Source of the DNA: DASVSL01 sp036388095
GTDB lineage: Bacteria; Patescibacteriota; Saccharimonadia; Saccharimonadales; Saccharimonadaceae
Length of the DNA stretch: 8,261 nucleotides
Assembly (NCBI GenBank): GCA_036388095.1
Contig: DASVSL010000058.1
Coordinates: forward strand, 1-8,261
Reading direction: 5' to 3'
Shown here: in pieces, positions 1 to 6,469 of the stretch
How positions within the stretch are numbered: position 1 is the stretch's first letter
Layout: each line of letters starts with the position of its first letter
Program-made: the position numbers and the translations under genes
Notes under the pieces: generated by a model
What the model saw: the letters and a program-made list of their open reading frames with translations, nothing else
Databases searched by the model: none
What the model was told of the DNA's origin: nothing

Positions 1-569
1 CCCTGCTGCACTGCCTGCGCCTTTAGTCGAGTATAAAACGCGTTCATAAAGCGGCCACCATTCGTTCCGTCGAGTGAGGTCCCTGTATATAGCTGATCAG
101 TCGGGTAGCGAAGTTTTACATCATATTCGTGTTCACAGCTAACATAGAACCATCGGCTCGGATGATTCGCTTGTAACCACGTTGCAAAAATAATTGCAGA
201 GTCAACTTTGCTGTCTATCCACGCGCTGGCCAAGTCATAATTTGACCCTGAGCCCTCGGCGAAATAGCCGATATAGGCATTGAAACCGGTACCAGCCGCC
301 TGACTCGACGCTTTCGTCATATAGTCGGCCACAACGTGGCAACCGGCGTCAGCTATTTCTTGCATCGTGGCCTGCGAGACGGCCTGACCCCCACCCCAGT
401 AAATCAACTTGCCACCCATTTGCGTTCCAATCAGACTTTCTGACGCGGCAGCACCGCTGGCGACTGAGGCCGGAAAGTAGACCCCCATCCACTGTGTTCG
501 ACTACCGCTATAGGTTGCTCCGGCAGAATGCAGGCGGTGCTCACGCCGTCGGGCTAAGCGGACACTCAC
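1..569 (-). CDS. Partial GH26-like glycoside hydrolase domain protein, 3' end beyond window
   Basis: The frame is open from a GTG at 569 to the left edge (189 complete codons), so the C-terminus is missing. The GTG overlaps the upstream gene's TGA as GTGA, and a Shine-Dalgarno-like GGGTGA lies at 576-581, which supports translational coupling. From about residue 29 the protein reads like a TIM-barrel sugar hydrolase: WMGVYFPAS, then KLIYWGGGQ, then NAYIGYFAEGS, then RWFYVSCEHEYD followed by GGRFMNAFYTRLK. The HE pair after a hydrophobic strand, followed by an aromatic helix, resembles the acid/base region of GH26 beta-mannanase-like enzymes; the nucleophile region would be outside the window. 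The family assignment is inferred from motif shape only. No signal peptide is visible; the first 20 residues are arginine-rich. It is last in the visible operon behind two fibre-like genes, suggesting a glycan-binding or glycan-cleaving role for the same structure. It could also be a related DUF4434/GH-like barrel without activity. Confidence 0.7.
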   Translation of the reverse strand, partial: MSVRLARRREHRLHSAGATYSGSRTQWMGVYFPASVASGAAASESLIGTQMGGKLIYWGGGQAVSQATMQEIADAGCHVVADYMTKASSQAAGTGFNAYIGYFAEGSGSNYDLASAWIDSKVDSAIIFATWLQANHPSRWFYVSCEHEYDVKLRYPTDQLYTGTSLDGTNGGRFMNAFYTRLKAQAVQQ

Positions 570-994
570 TCGGTATCACCCGACAAAAGCCAGGTGTCGG
601 TTGCCCGCTTACGCAACCCAAGTGTCGCGTACCGCGCGCGGGTCTTCATGGTCGCACTTGCTGTTTGAAGCGTGACACCACTGGCTGTCGCCACCGTCAC
701 TTGCCCTGCACCGATCTGAGCGATTTCAATAATGGTGCCGACAGCGAAAGCAACGGTGCTATTAAGTGGTATGGTAATAATTCGAGAAGTTGCGGAATTT
801 ACATCGATTGCCGTACCGGCGTCACTTAACTGCAGCGTATAATCTGCGCCGCGAGTCGTCGTCGTAATTGTTCCGCCACCGTTGACCCATTTGGCGGTCG
901 TCGCGTCGAAAGTAAGTAGTTGATTGGTCGTCGGGTTACTGAGCGCCACATCATCAGCCCCGGAGATATTACCGCCAGCGGGACTAAATGACAC
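566..994 (-). CDS. Small fibre-like protein with phage tail fibre C-terminal-type domain (142 aa)
   Basis: The gene begins with GTG at 992-994, with Shine-Dalgarno GAGGA at 1003-1007 (8-base spacing), 18 bases after the preceding gene's stop. Its TGA overlaps the start of the next gene. Residues 14-37 resemble a linker seen in fibre proteins (DDVALSNPTTNQLLTFDATT). Residues 40-142 form a beta-rich domain with motifs DYTLQLSDAGTAIDVNS, IPLNSTVAFAVGTIIEIAQ, GAGQVTVATASGVTL and LRKRATDTWLLSGD. From memory this motif order matches the C-terminal or receptor-side domain of many phage tail fibres and related bacterial surface proteins. There is no signal peptide, membrane segment or cysteine. It probably works with the 618-residue protein upstream, whose own C-terminal 90 residues have a similar beta-rich ending (WESMDFITDGSAWYRV). 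The specific ligand or partner is unknown. Confidence 0.75.
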   Translation of the reverse strand: MSFSPAGGNISGADDVALSNPTTNQLLTFDATTAKWVNGGGTITTTTRGADYTLQLSDAGTAIDVNSATSRIITIPLNSTVAFAVGTIIEIAQIGAGQVTVATASGVTLQTASATMKTRARYATLGLRKRATDTWLLSGDTE

Positions 995-1012
995 TAGATG
1001 ATTCCTCGAAGA

Positions 1013-2869
1013 CTAAACGCGGTACCAGGCGCTACCGTCGGTGATGAAGTCCATGCTCTCCCATTGCTGGTTGAGAACGATCGAGGCGTTGCCTTCAATT
1101 TGACCGCCGGCTGCAACCACCAAGATGGCGTTGACGGTGGCGTCGGTTTTCTTGACGCTGATGAAGGTTCCGTTCGTCTGGGCGGTTGGAAGTGTTACCG
1201 TAAAGCCGCTCGTCGCTCCGTTCGCAAGGATATATTCTCCGGCGCTCGCCGTGGTCGTCGTGCTGCGGCTGACGACGGTCCGGCCTGCGCCACCACCGCC
1301 TGATGGTACGGCATAAAAGCCTTTCGTACCGGCATTGTTGGTACCGTAGTACATACTGTTGCCGGGCGTAGCGCTGTCACCGACGAGGCTAAGGGTACGG
1401 TTGGCAGCAAGACTACCGCCGCCGGTCAGCGAGGTCGCACCGGTGATTGTTGTCGTAGTGCTTGCCTTTGCTGCTAAATCAGTCGTCAGATTGGCAACCT
1501 TGCTTTGAGCGATGGCGGCTGTCGCGTTAATGTCAGCGTTGACGATGGCACCCGCCGCAATCTGCGCGTTGCTCGCGGTACCACTCAGGTCGCCGCCCAT
1601 GGTTGGGTCGCTGGCACTGTTGGTTGTCCATGACATGGCAGAGCCATTCCAACTGAGGACTTGGCCGCTTGTCGGCGTGTTGCTGATTGATAATTTCGGT
1701 TCAGTGACGGCATTGTCTTGCAGCTTGGCAGTCGTCACGGTGCCATCGGTTGGCGTACGGGTGTCGCTGAGGCGGCTGTCGTTGCTGTCAACCTTACCTG
1801 CGAGGCTGGTATCAACCTGTGCCTGGGTGTAGTAGCGAGCGTCACCACGTGCATTGTTGTGATACTGCGGATGGTCGTCGTCGGTCAAGCCGGTTAGTGC
1901 GCCGTGGTCGGTGACACCCCCGCTTGAAACGGTTGCTGGCTGCCACGTGCCTGACTGGTACACCAGTGACTGGCCGTTCGTGACACCGGTTGTGTCAACG
2001 TCGGACAAGTCGTTCATCTGGGTTGGGACGTTGTTTGGGCTGACCCAGGCAAGCGCCGTACCGTTGTAACTGAGGACTTGGCCGCTTGTGGGCGTACCGG
2101 CACTAATCTTCGTCTGAGTAACGGCGTTGTTCGCCAGCTTGGCGGCCGTAACGTTGCTGTCAGCGATCTTCGCGGTTGTCACATTGCTGTCAGCGATCTT
2201 CGCGGTTGTGACGGCACTCGCACCGAGCTCGTTACTACCAACGGCGCCAACGGCGATCTGCGCGTTACTCGCCGTACCAGTAAGGTCGCCACCCATTGCT
2301 GGGTCGCCACCGCTTCCCCCACCAGCGGTCCAGGCCAGGCCTGATCCGTTCCAGCTCAGGACGTACCCGTTGGTCGGAGCATTAACGGCAGCCAGTTTCG
2401 GTTCGGTGACCGCGTTATCAGCCAGCTTGGCCGTAACGACGCTACCGTTGTCAGGGGTGCGCTCGTCGCTCAAGCGCGGGTCGGTCGTGTCGACTTTACC
2501 GGCGAGGTCGCTACTGAGGTCTGCGATCTTGCTTTGAGAAATGGCGGCGTTGTCGTTGATGTGCGCGTCCGTAATGACGTCGTTGGCAATCTGCGCATTG
2601 GCAGCAATACCAGTGATATCACCGCCCATCCCGACGTTGCTACCGCTTGAAACTGCGTTTACTTTGTTTTGCAGCGCAGAATCAAGCTTGACCTCTGAGA
2701 TTGTCCCGTTGGTGATTGCGTCGGTCGTAACGGAGCTGTCGGCCAGTTTGGCGGCGGTGACGACACCGTTTTTCAGGCTACCGTCGCTGCCTAGTGTCTG
2801 CGAGAGATAGTCGTTGAGGATATCTCCCCAGTTCCCGGCGTCACCTCCAGGTTGCGGTAATCGAGCCAT
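1013..2869 (-). CDS. Repetitive fibre-like (tail fibre/adhesin-type) protein, 618 aa
   Basis: The ATG at 2867-2869 is preceded by a strong Shine-Dalgarno (AAAGGGGG, 2879-2886, 9-base spacing). The N-terminus (residues 1-33, MARLPQPGGDAGNWGDILND) resembles a conserved head found on hypothetical proteins of CPR and actinobacterial genomes and carries no signal peptide. The body is built of repeats. Decapeptide-like units of VTTAKIADSN type recur at residues 36-50, 144-158, 220-252 and 378-392. MGGDLTGTASNAQIA occurs in three versions starting near 81, 192 and 424. A larger module of about 80 residues (127-210) recurs at 361-442. Residues 321-336 read DHGALTGLTDDDHPQY, a motif I recognise from phage tail fibres. 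Residues 529-618 form a beta-rich C-terminal domain. The protein has no cysteine and is rich in Ala, Thr, Ser, Asn and Gly, typical of extended trimeric fibres. It is first in an operon with a small fibre-like protein and a GH26-like protein. Whether it belongs to a phage remnant or a cellular adhesion structure cannot be decided here. Confidence 0.8.
   Translation of the reverse strand: MARLPQPGGDAGNWGDILNDYLSQTLGSDGSLKNGVVTAAKLADSSVTTDAITNGTISEVKLDSALQNKVNAVSSGSNVGMGGDITGIAANAQIANDVITDAHINDNAAISQSKIADLSSDLAGKVDTTDPRLSDERTPDNGSVVTAKLADNAVTEPKLAAVNAPTNGYVLSWNGSGLAWTAGGGSGGDPAMGGDLTGTASNAQIAVGAVGSNELGASAVTTAKIADSNVTTAKIADSNVTAAKLANNAVTQTKISAGTPTSGQVLSYNGTALAWVSPNNVPTQMNDLSDVDTTGVTNGQSLVYQSGTWQPATVSSGGVTDHGALTGLTDDDHPQYHNNARGDARYYTQAQVDTSLAGKVDSNDSRLSDTRTPTDGTVTTAKLQDNAVTEPKLSISNTPTSGQVLSWNGSAMSWTTNSASDPTMGGDLSGTASNAQIAAGAIVNADINATAAIAQSKVANLTTDLAAKASTTTTITGATSLTGGGSLAANRTLSLVGDSATPGNSMYYGTNNAGTKGFYAVPSGGGGAGRTVVSRSTTTTASAGEYILANGATSGFTVTLPTAQTNGTFISVKKTDATVNAILVVAAGGQIEGNASIVLNQQWESMDFITDGSAWYRV
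1544..1789 (-). repeat. Fibre module, second copy
   Basis: This stretch encodes residues 361-442 of the 618-residue protein (RLSDTRTPTDGTVTTAKL ... DPTMGGDLSGTASNAQIA). It is the diverged second copy of the module encoded at 2240-2491, in the same order of sub-motifs: RLSD.RTP, VTEPKL, VLSWNGS, MGGDL.GTASNAQIA. A shorter third relative (TSGQVLSYNGTALAWV, residues 261-276) lies between them. Divergence is seen at the protein level, so this is not a recent duplication. Confidence 0.75.
2154..2213 (-). repeat. 30-bp tandem duplication within the fibre gene
   Basis: Two adjacent 30-base units (2154-2183 and 2184-2213) are identical for their first 26 bases on the plus strand and differ at only two positions overall. 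They encode two consecutive VTTAKIADSN decapeptides. Their near identity contrasts with the diverged neighbouring repeats and points to a recent in-frame slippage or recombination event. Confidence 0.9.
2240..2491 (-). repeat. Fibre module, first copy
   Basis: This encodes residues 127-210 of the 618-residue fibre-like protein (RLSDERTPDNGSVVTAKL ... PAMGGDLTGTASNAQIA) and is the counterpart of 1544-1789. Such modular duplication is typical of fibre shafts that lengthen or shorten by recombination. Confidence 0.75.
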
Positions 2870-2915
2870 GTCCTATATCCCCCTTTGTGTAAGTCGTGTC
2901 ATAAAGTTTGACTTC

Positions 2916-2945
2916 ACTATAGGTTATGGAGGTTATGGTTGTAAA
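2916..2945 (-). promoter_or_regulatory. Sigma-70-type promoter of the fibre operon
   Basis: On the minus strand TTTACA (2940-2945) and TATAGT (2916-2921) are separated by 18 bases, close to the -35 and -10 consensus. The -10 lies 46 bases upstream of the fibre ATG, leaving a leader of roughly 40 bases with the Shine-Dalgarno at its end. The region is the only gap between rpoD and the fibre gene. I see no strong terminator for rpoD here, so some read-through is possible. Confidence 0.6.
2921..2938. repeat. Perfect 9-bp tandem repeat in the promoter spacer
   Basis: AGGTTATGG occurs twice without a gap (2921-2929, 2930-2938, plus strand). It fills most of the spacer between the -35 and -10 elements of the fibre-operon promoter. 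It could be an operator bound by a head-to-tail regulator, or a slippage site that changes spacer length. The repeat is seen directly; either role is inference. Confidence 0.85.
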
Positions 2946-2956
2946 TACTTCTTGCG

Positions 2957-4087
2957 CTACTGAAGGTATTCGTAGAGCTTTTTGGCGTCTTTATGCTTGC
3001 GTAGTTTCGTCAGTGCTTTCGCTTCGATTTGCCGGATTCGCTCACGAGTAACGGCAAATTCCTGGCCAACTTCCTCGAGAGTATGACTCTTGCCACTGTC
3101 GAGACCAAACCGCATACGAACAATCTTTTGCTCGCGCTCAGTCAGGACACTTAAAATGTCTTGAACTTGTTCTTTTAATAGCTGCGAGGCGGCGCTGTCT
3201 TCCGGGCTGGCAGCATCTTCGTCCTCGATAAAGTCACCTAAGACTGAGTCTTCGTCGTCACCATCACGTCCAACACCAGCGTCGAGACTGTGGATATCCT
3301 GTTTGATTTTCATGACATACTCGACTTTTTCCGGTTCCATCTCGAGCTCTTTAGCCAGCTCTTCGATCGATGGTTCGCGGTTAAGGTCCTGTGTCATACG
3401 CCGCTGGGTACGCAGCAGCTTGTTGATGGTTTCAACCATGTGCACGGGGATACGAATCGTGCGGGCCTGGTCGGCAATAGCACGAGTAATCGCCTGGCGG
3501 ATCCACCAGGTTGCATAGGTCGAGAATTTAAAGCCTTTATCGGGATCGAATTTTTCAACAGCGCGCAGCAGTCCGGTATTCCCCTCCTGGATGAGGTCCA
3601 AAAAATCGAGTCCACGACCGCTGTAGCGTTTCGCGATACTCACCACAAGGCGCATGTTCGCCTCTGCCATCTGATCTTTCGGCTTGCTCAGCTTCTTCGC
3701 TTCTGCCAGCACCGCGTTGTAGCCGTCAGTGTCACGCTTCGATAAGTCGCCTTTTTCGGCTCGTTTTTCTTCGAACTCAGCAATCCTCGTCTGCGCTTCT
3801 GCTAGGGCGTCACGGTTGGCAACTACCTTTTGCGCTAAGGCGAGTTCTTCTTCGGCCGTTAGTAGTGGAATCTTGCCGATCTCGCGTAAATACAGACGCA
3901 CCGAGTCATCACTAATGTCGTCGAAAAATGCCGCTTGTGGTTGCTCTTCTTGCCAATCTTCGGTTTCGTCAAGCTCTTCTTTGTCCGGCTCGTCAGCTTC
4001 TGCGATTTTCTCAGCCGCGTCTTCAATCGTTACGGTCTCTTCGGTCGTCTCGTCAATGATTGGATCATCAGTTGGTTTTTTTGGCAC
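2957..4087 (-). CDS. rpoD: RNA polymerase primary sigma factor (RpoD/SigA family), 376 aa
   Basis: This is the housekeeping sigma factor that directs RNA polymerase to -35/-10 promoters. Region 1.2 lies at about 60-90 (DDSVRLYLREIGKIPLLT). Region 2 lies at about 140-215 (NMRLVVSIAKRYSGRGLDFL, LIQEGNTGLLRAVEKFD, then FSTYATWWIRQAITRAIADQ, the -10 recognition and melting segment). Region 3 lies at about 216-300. Region 4 lies at about 312-370, with the helix-turn-helix TLEEVGQEFAVTRERIRQIE for -35 recognition. The start is GTG at 4085-4087, with GGAG 7 bases upstream. The longer ATG frame from 4171 would run deep into dnaG and adds residues unlike the family. It overlaps the end of dnaG by 20 bases, so translation is probably coupled. 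Region 1.1 is not recognisable; the first 58 residues are strongly acidic instead. A short charged insert (about 100-135) replaces the long non-conserved region of proteobacterial RpoD. No cysteine is present. Confidence 0.97.
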   Translation of the reverse strand: MPKKPTDDPIIDETTEETVTIEDAAEKIAEADEPDKEELDETEDWQEEQPQAAFFDDISDDSVRLYLREIGKIPLLTAEEELALAQKVVANRDALAEAQTRIAEFEEKRAEKGDLSKRDTDGYNAVLAEAKKLSKPKDQMAEANMRLVVSIAKRYSGRGLDFLDLIQEGNTGLLRAVEKFDPDKGFKFSTYATWWIRQAITRAIADQARTIRIPVHMVETINKLLRTQRRMTQDLNREPSIEELAKELEMEPEKVEYVMKIKQDIHSLDAGVGRDGDDEDSVLGDFIEDEDAASPEDSAASQLLKEQVQDILSVLTEREQKIVRMRFGLDSGKSHTLEEVGQEFAVTRERIRQIEAKALTKLRKHKDAKKLYEYLQ

Positions 4088-5846
4088 CAGGTGTCTCCTC
4101 GCGTATAAGATTATTGAGTTCACCGCGTAGTCGGGTAGCCGTGACGTCGTCGGACGAGGTCTCAGCCACACGGAGCTCAGCGCTCAGCTCGGCGATTTTC
4201 TTTTTTCGGTATTGGAGTTTTAGATGGCGGACCAGCTCTCGCGTTGTCGTCAGTCGTTCGGCTGACGACAGATCGTTATACATGGTTTCCGCTTTGAACT
4301 GTACTATCTTGACATAGGTGCCGTAGGCATGCAACTCATCCGGCACCCCGCGCAGCGGCACGGCGTCTGGATGATGCACGATGTAACGCAGCAGTGCCTG
4401 CCGGGCATCCCCAGTCAGTGCATCGATACTCAGCTCCAGCACGGCGTCGCGCATGTCGGCGTCACTGATCAAAAGCGACAAAAGATGGTCTTGGCGGGCA
4501 TCGGGCGGCACCTCAGCCGACGGAGCGCTTGCCTGCACCGCGACCGCTTTGCGCGCCGGCACGGCTTGGGCCAGTTGCCCCATTCGGGCCCGCAGCGTTT
4601 CCTGGCTGGTATCAGTTTTTTCGCCCAGCAGCCGTAGGTAATGCTCTTGCTCGACAGGGTTATCCAGTTTGCCAAGCAGCGCCAGGACGTCAGTCGTCAG
4701 TCGGCGTTTGCCACCAGCTGTCGCCAGGTCCAGCCGAGCCTCGTAGCGGCCAATCAACCAGTCAATCGCCGGCTTAGCATCGTCGAGTGCCTGACGCCAG
4801 AGCGCGACGTCTTGTTGAATCAGTTCATCCGGGTCCTTGGCGTCATCCGGAAGTGTCACGACGCTCAGCTCGACACTGGCCGCCTGGGCCATCGGGATCG
4901 CCCGCTCCGTCGCAGCAATTCCGGCCTTATCGCCATCAAAGCCCAAAATCACCCGTTCACTCAGGCGACCGAGCGCCTTGAGGTGCGCGTCGGTCAGGGC
5001 CGTTCCCGCCGTTGCGACGACCTCTTTTACCCCCGCCTGGTGACTACTTATGACATCGAGGTTGCCCTCAACAATGACCCCACGGCCACCTGTTCGGATC
5101 GCCTCTTTCGCTAGATGCAACCCGAAGACGTGGCGGCCTTTGTCGTAAAGGATTGTTTGTGGAGTATTGAGATATTTCGGTGCGTTTTTTACATCAGCTA
5201 TCAGACGCGCCGTAAAACCAATGACGGTGCCACTTGGATCCATCAGCGGCACCATTAGGCGGTCACGGAACAAATCAGTCCCACGACTGCCGATCAAGCC
5301 ACCGTCTTTCAGTTCGGGCGTCGTGTAGCCTTTGCCGAGCAGGAATCGCTGCAAACTGCGCCCATCGGCCGGGGCGTAGCCGAGCCGAAAGTCATGGACC
5401 ACCTGGCGGTCAAGCCCGCGACCTTTCACGTAGTCGACAGCGATCGGGGTCGAGAATAGACTGCGCTGATAGTAAATCGTAGCGAGGTCGTGCATTGCCC
5501 GCAGCCGATCACGCTTTCGGCTAAGGCCTTTATCGGCCGCCGCACCCTGAAATTGGCTCAGATCAACCCCAGCTTTACGGGCCAGCAGTTCCAACGCACC
5601 GCGAAAATCGAGTCCCTCCACCGCCATGACAAAGCTATAGACATCCCCGCCCTGGTTACTCGAAAAATCATGCCAAATGCCTTTATCGGGGCTGACAAAA
5701 AAACTCGGCGACTTTTCCTGCGAGAATGGACTGAGGCCTTTCCAGTTGCGGCCAGCCCGCTTGAGAACGACGTATTCACCGATGACCGCCTCGATGTCGA
5801 GCCGGCTGCGCACTTCTTCCTTCGCCTCGCCCTGCATGGCGTTCAT
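4068..5846 (-). CDS. dnaG: DNA primase DnaG lacking zinc-finger cysteines, 592 aa
   Basis: DnaG makes RNA primers for DNA replication at the fork with the replicative helicase. The N-terminal region (residues 8-95) aligns by eye with the CHC2 zinc-binding domain: RLDIEAVIGEYVVLKRAGRN, then GLSPFSQEKSPSFFVSPDKG, then IWHDFSSNQGGDVYSFVM. All positions expected to be Cys/His ligands are replaced (Leu/Ser, Ser, Asp, Ser), and the whole protein has no cysteine. The catalytic core follows: FRLGYAP at 153-159, DRLMVPLMDPSGTVIGFTAR at 195-214, and the Toprim motifs VEGNLDV (E260) and FDGDKAG (D304, D306) with the metal-binding acidic residues intact. Residues from about 365 on form the helical C-terminal, helicase-interacting part. 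The start is ATG at 5844-5846 with AGAGGTG at 5852-5858; a second in-frame ATG at 5835-5837 is possible. It overlaps rpoD by 20 bases, the classical dnaG-rpoD order. The product identity is certain; the zinc-free N-domain is the odd feature. Confidence 0.97.
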   Translation of the reverse strand: MNAMQGEAKEEVRSRLDIEAVIGEYVVLKRAGRNWKGLSPFSQEKSPSFFVSPDKGIWHDFSSNQGGDVYSFVMAVEGLDFRGALELLARKAGVDLSQFQGAAADKGLSRKRDRLRAMHDLATIYYQRSLFSTPIAVDYVKGRGLDRQVVHDFRLGYAPADGRSLQRFLLGKGYTTPELKDGGLIGSRGTDLFRDRLMVPLMDPSGTVIGFTARLIADVKNAPKYLNTPQTILYDKGRHVFGLHLAKEAIRTGGRGVIVEGNLDVISSHQAGVKEVVATAGTALTDAHLKALGRLSERVILGFDGDKAGIAATERAIPMAQAASVELSVVTLPDDAKDPDELIQQDVALWRQALDDAKPAIDWLIGRYEARLDLATAGGKRRLTTDVLALLGKLDNPVEQEHYLRLLGEKTDTSQETLRARMGQLAQAVPARKAVAVQASAPSAEVPPDARQDHLLSLLISDADMRDAVLELSIDALTGDARQALLRYIVHHPDAVPLRGVPDELHAYGTYVKIVQFKAETMYNDLSSAERLTTTRELVRHLKLQYRKKKIAELSAELRVAETSSDDVTATRLRGELNNLIREETPGAKKTN

Positions 5847-5892
5847 TGTAGCACCTCTGTACCTCTGTCGATTCTTATGCTTAACTGTTCCC

Positions 5893-6468
5893 ATGGATCC
5901 TTCACTGCTTGGTCGACCGATGCCGGCACCGACCGCCCAGCGCCAAAATGGCGGCGGACGTAAACGTCTGATTTTGCTTATCATTGGCGGCCTTATCGCC
6001 CTCATCGCAGGTGGCTTTATGCTGTCACGGAGCGGCGATCAAAGCGCCGAGCTGCAAAAAACGCTCAGCGCCCGTCAGGCGACGACTCTGGCGTTGATCA
6101 CCGATGGTCAAAAGAACATTCAAAACGGCACGCTATCTAAGCTCAATAGCGACATCAGCATCATTCTTAACGGTGACAATGTCGCCCTCCAGGCCGCCCT
6201 GGCTGACGCCGGTCTCAAAAAGATTGATAAAGAAATCACCGCCGCCGAAGCCGACACAGCCACTTTCGAAGAACTGACCGACGCCCGACTGAACGCGACC
6301 TACGACGGCGTTTACCGACGCATCATCACCACCAAGCTCGAATCCCTCAGCGCCCTGCTCCGTGAGACGAACAGCGCCACCAAAAGCCGGTCCTTAAAAG
6401 CAGCGATCAAACAAGAATACGAACATATCGCTGGCTTTTTGATCGAACTCAACAAGCTGACGCTGTAG
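5893..6468 (+). CDS. Single-pass membrane protein of unknown function, 191 aa
   Basis: I do not recognise the family. The chosen ATG (5893-5895) gives a short proline- and glycine-rich tail, a basic cluster (GGRKR, 21-25), then one strongly hydrophobic helix at about 26-44 (LILLIIGGLIALIAGGFML). The positive-inside rule predicts N-in/C-out. Residues 48-191 would be outside: a charged, alanine-rich, mostly helical domain (LQKTLSARQATTLALITDGQ ... LIELNKLTL) without cysteines. The open frame continues upstream to 5677 inside dnaG on the opposite strand, but those residues are an antisense shadow. No good Shine-Dalgarno precedes 5893; a TATGCT at 5876-5881 could be a -10 for a leaderless or very short-leader mRNA, though no matching -35 is clear. 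It is divergent from dnaG with 46 bases between starts and converges on the MmcQ/YjbR gene with one base between stops. The extracytoplasmic helical domain would suit a cell-envelope role, but none is assigned. Confidence 0.8.
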   Translation: MDPSLLGRPMPAPTAQRQNGGGRKRLILLIIGGLIALIAGGFMLSRSGDQSAELQKTLSARQATTLALITDGQKNIQNGTLSKLNSDISIILNGDNVALQAALADAGLKKIDKEITAAEADTATFEELTDARLNATYDGVYRRIITTKLESLSALLRETNSATKSRSLKAAIKQEYEHIAGFLIELNKLTL

Positions 6469-6469
6469 C

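Noticed and set aside
2154..2213. Possible CRISPR-like direct repeats
   Set aside because: There are only two units, adjacent with no spacer and in frame within a coding repeat.
2078..2810. Plus-strand open frames opposite the fibre gene
   Set aside because: They are repeat-driven shadows of the minus-strand fibre gene, without ribosome binding sites or recognisable domains.
1..2869. Definite prophage
   Set aside because: Fibre-like genes alone do not show this; no integrase, attachment repeat, terminase or capsid gene is in the window.
2870..2956. rpoD terminator
   Set aside because: No GC-rich hairpin followed by a T-run is visible after the rpoD stop.
4088..4171. Longer rpoD start at 4171
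   Set aside because: It would extend rpoD 104 bases into dnaG, adds a basic N-terminus unlike sigma factors and has no clear Shine-Dalgarno; the GTG at 4087 has GGAG at correct spacing.
5847..6005. Longer dnaG start at 6005
   Set aside because: The added residues are the antisense of the membrane-protein gene and do not resemble DnaG; ATG 5846 has AGAGGTG upstream and fits the family N-terminus.
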